A stretch of DNA of 6,103 bases. Origin: CAZISM01 sp964541895. Its GTDB lineage: Bacteria > Zhuqueibacterota > Zhuqueibacteria > Residuimicrobiales > Residuimicrobiaceae. The DNA lies in the NCBI GenBank assembly GCA_964541895.1, contig CAZISM010000227.1, positions 1 to 6,103 of the forward strand, written 5' to 3'. The position numbers and the translations under genes are program-made. The notes beneath the pieces were generated by a model. The model made no database searches, was not told where the DNA came from, and was given only the letters and a program-made list of their open reading frames with translations. Of the stretch, positions 5,845 to 6,103 are shown piece by piece. Position 1 is the first letter of the stretch, and every line of letters starts with the position of its first letter.

Positions 5845-6103
5845 ATGGGTCTGGTACCGATTGTAATCGAACAAACCGGGCGCGGCGAACGCGCCTATGA
5901 TATTTTTTCCCGTTTGCTGAAGGAACGCATCGTCTTCATCGGTTCGGCGATCGACGATGCCGTGGCTTCGCTGGCCATTGCGCAGTTGCTGTTCCTGGAA
6001 GCCGAGGATCCGGAAAAAGATGTGTTCATGTACATCAACAGTCCGGGTGGTTATGTCACCGCCGGCCTGGCGATTTATGACACCATGCAATACATCAAGC
6101 CCG
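5845..6103 (+). CDS. clpP: ATP-dependent Clp protease proteolytic subunit (3' end missing)
   Basis: ClpP is the serine peptidase that forms a two-ring barrel and degrades proteins fed to it by ClpX or ClpA/C. The first 86 residues are visible, cut by the right edge. The N terminus MGLVPIVIEQTGRGERAYDIFSRLL is typical of the mature family, with no long propeptide before it. It is followed by RIVFIGSAIDD, LLFLEAEDPEKDVFMYINSPGG and TAGLAIYDTMQYIKP. YINSPGG (63-69) is the conserved glycine loop next to the active site. The catalytic Ser, His and Asp all lie beyond the edge, so activity cannot be judged. The start at 5845 follows the tig stop by 3 bp with a ribosome binding site inside tig. In many bacteria clpX comes next, but that cannot be seen here. 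Confidence 0.95.
   Translation, partial: MGLVPIVIEQTGRGERAYDIFSRLLKERIVFIGSAIDDAVASLAIAQLLFLEAEDPEKDVFMYINSPGGYVTAGLAIYDTMQYIKP

Overview
The window is 6.1 kb of bacterial chromosome with moderately high G+C. All supported genes are on the + strand. It joins two unlike blocks. Positions 1-4330 are the 3' part of a surface-polysaccharide or lipid-linked glycan operon. Positions 4349-6103 are a core housekeeping block: tRNA-Leu(UAG), the trigger factor gene tig, and the start of clpP. The organism cannot be named from this sequence. The tig-clpP order is widespread in bacteria. A trigger factor with a reduced PPIase domain, a tRNA without an encoded CCA, and a possible TTTG / TAnnTTTG promoter would suit the Bacteroidota/FCB-like lineages, but this is inference and weakly held.

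Glycan block: the 3' end of a DUF2304-type small membrane protein is followed, after 39 bp, by a polytopic GT-C (GT39/ArnT-like) glycosyltransferase. Six bp further on comes a GT-B family 4 glycosyltransferase. A second family 4 enzyme overlaps it by 4 bp (ATGA). The tight spacing implies one transcript with translational coupling. The likely scheme is that the two cytoplasmic GT4 enzymes extend a glycan from nucleotide sugars. The membrane GT-C enzyme would use a polyprenyl-phosphate sugar on the outer face of the membrane, the kind of donor made by the GT2 enzymes that often accompany DUF2304 proteins. No GT2 gene is visible here. Sugar identities cannot be read from the sequence.

Core block: tRNA-Leu starts 18 bp after the last glycosyltransferase stop codon. 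It is followed by a clear intrinsic terminator (4482-4502). tig then begins at a TTG codon with a good ribosome binding site, and clpP follows 3 bp after the tig stop, so the two are probably co-transcribed. Trigger factor (nascent-chain chaperone) and ClpP (protease) both serve protein quality control. clpP is cut by the window edge before its catalytic serine.

I found no mobile element, CRISPR array, toxin-antitoxin or defence gene, and no convincing new system. The points most worth a second look are the junction between the blocks (a well-formed start site that runs into the tRNA, and a terminator only 25 bp before tig), the four-cysteine insert in the first GT4 enzyme, and the reduced PPIase domain of trigger factor.
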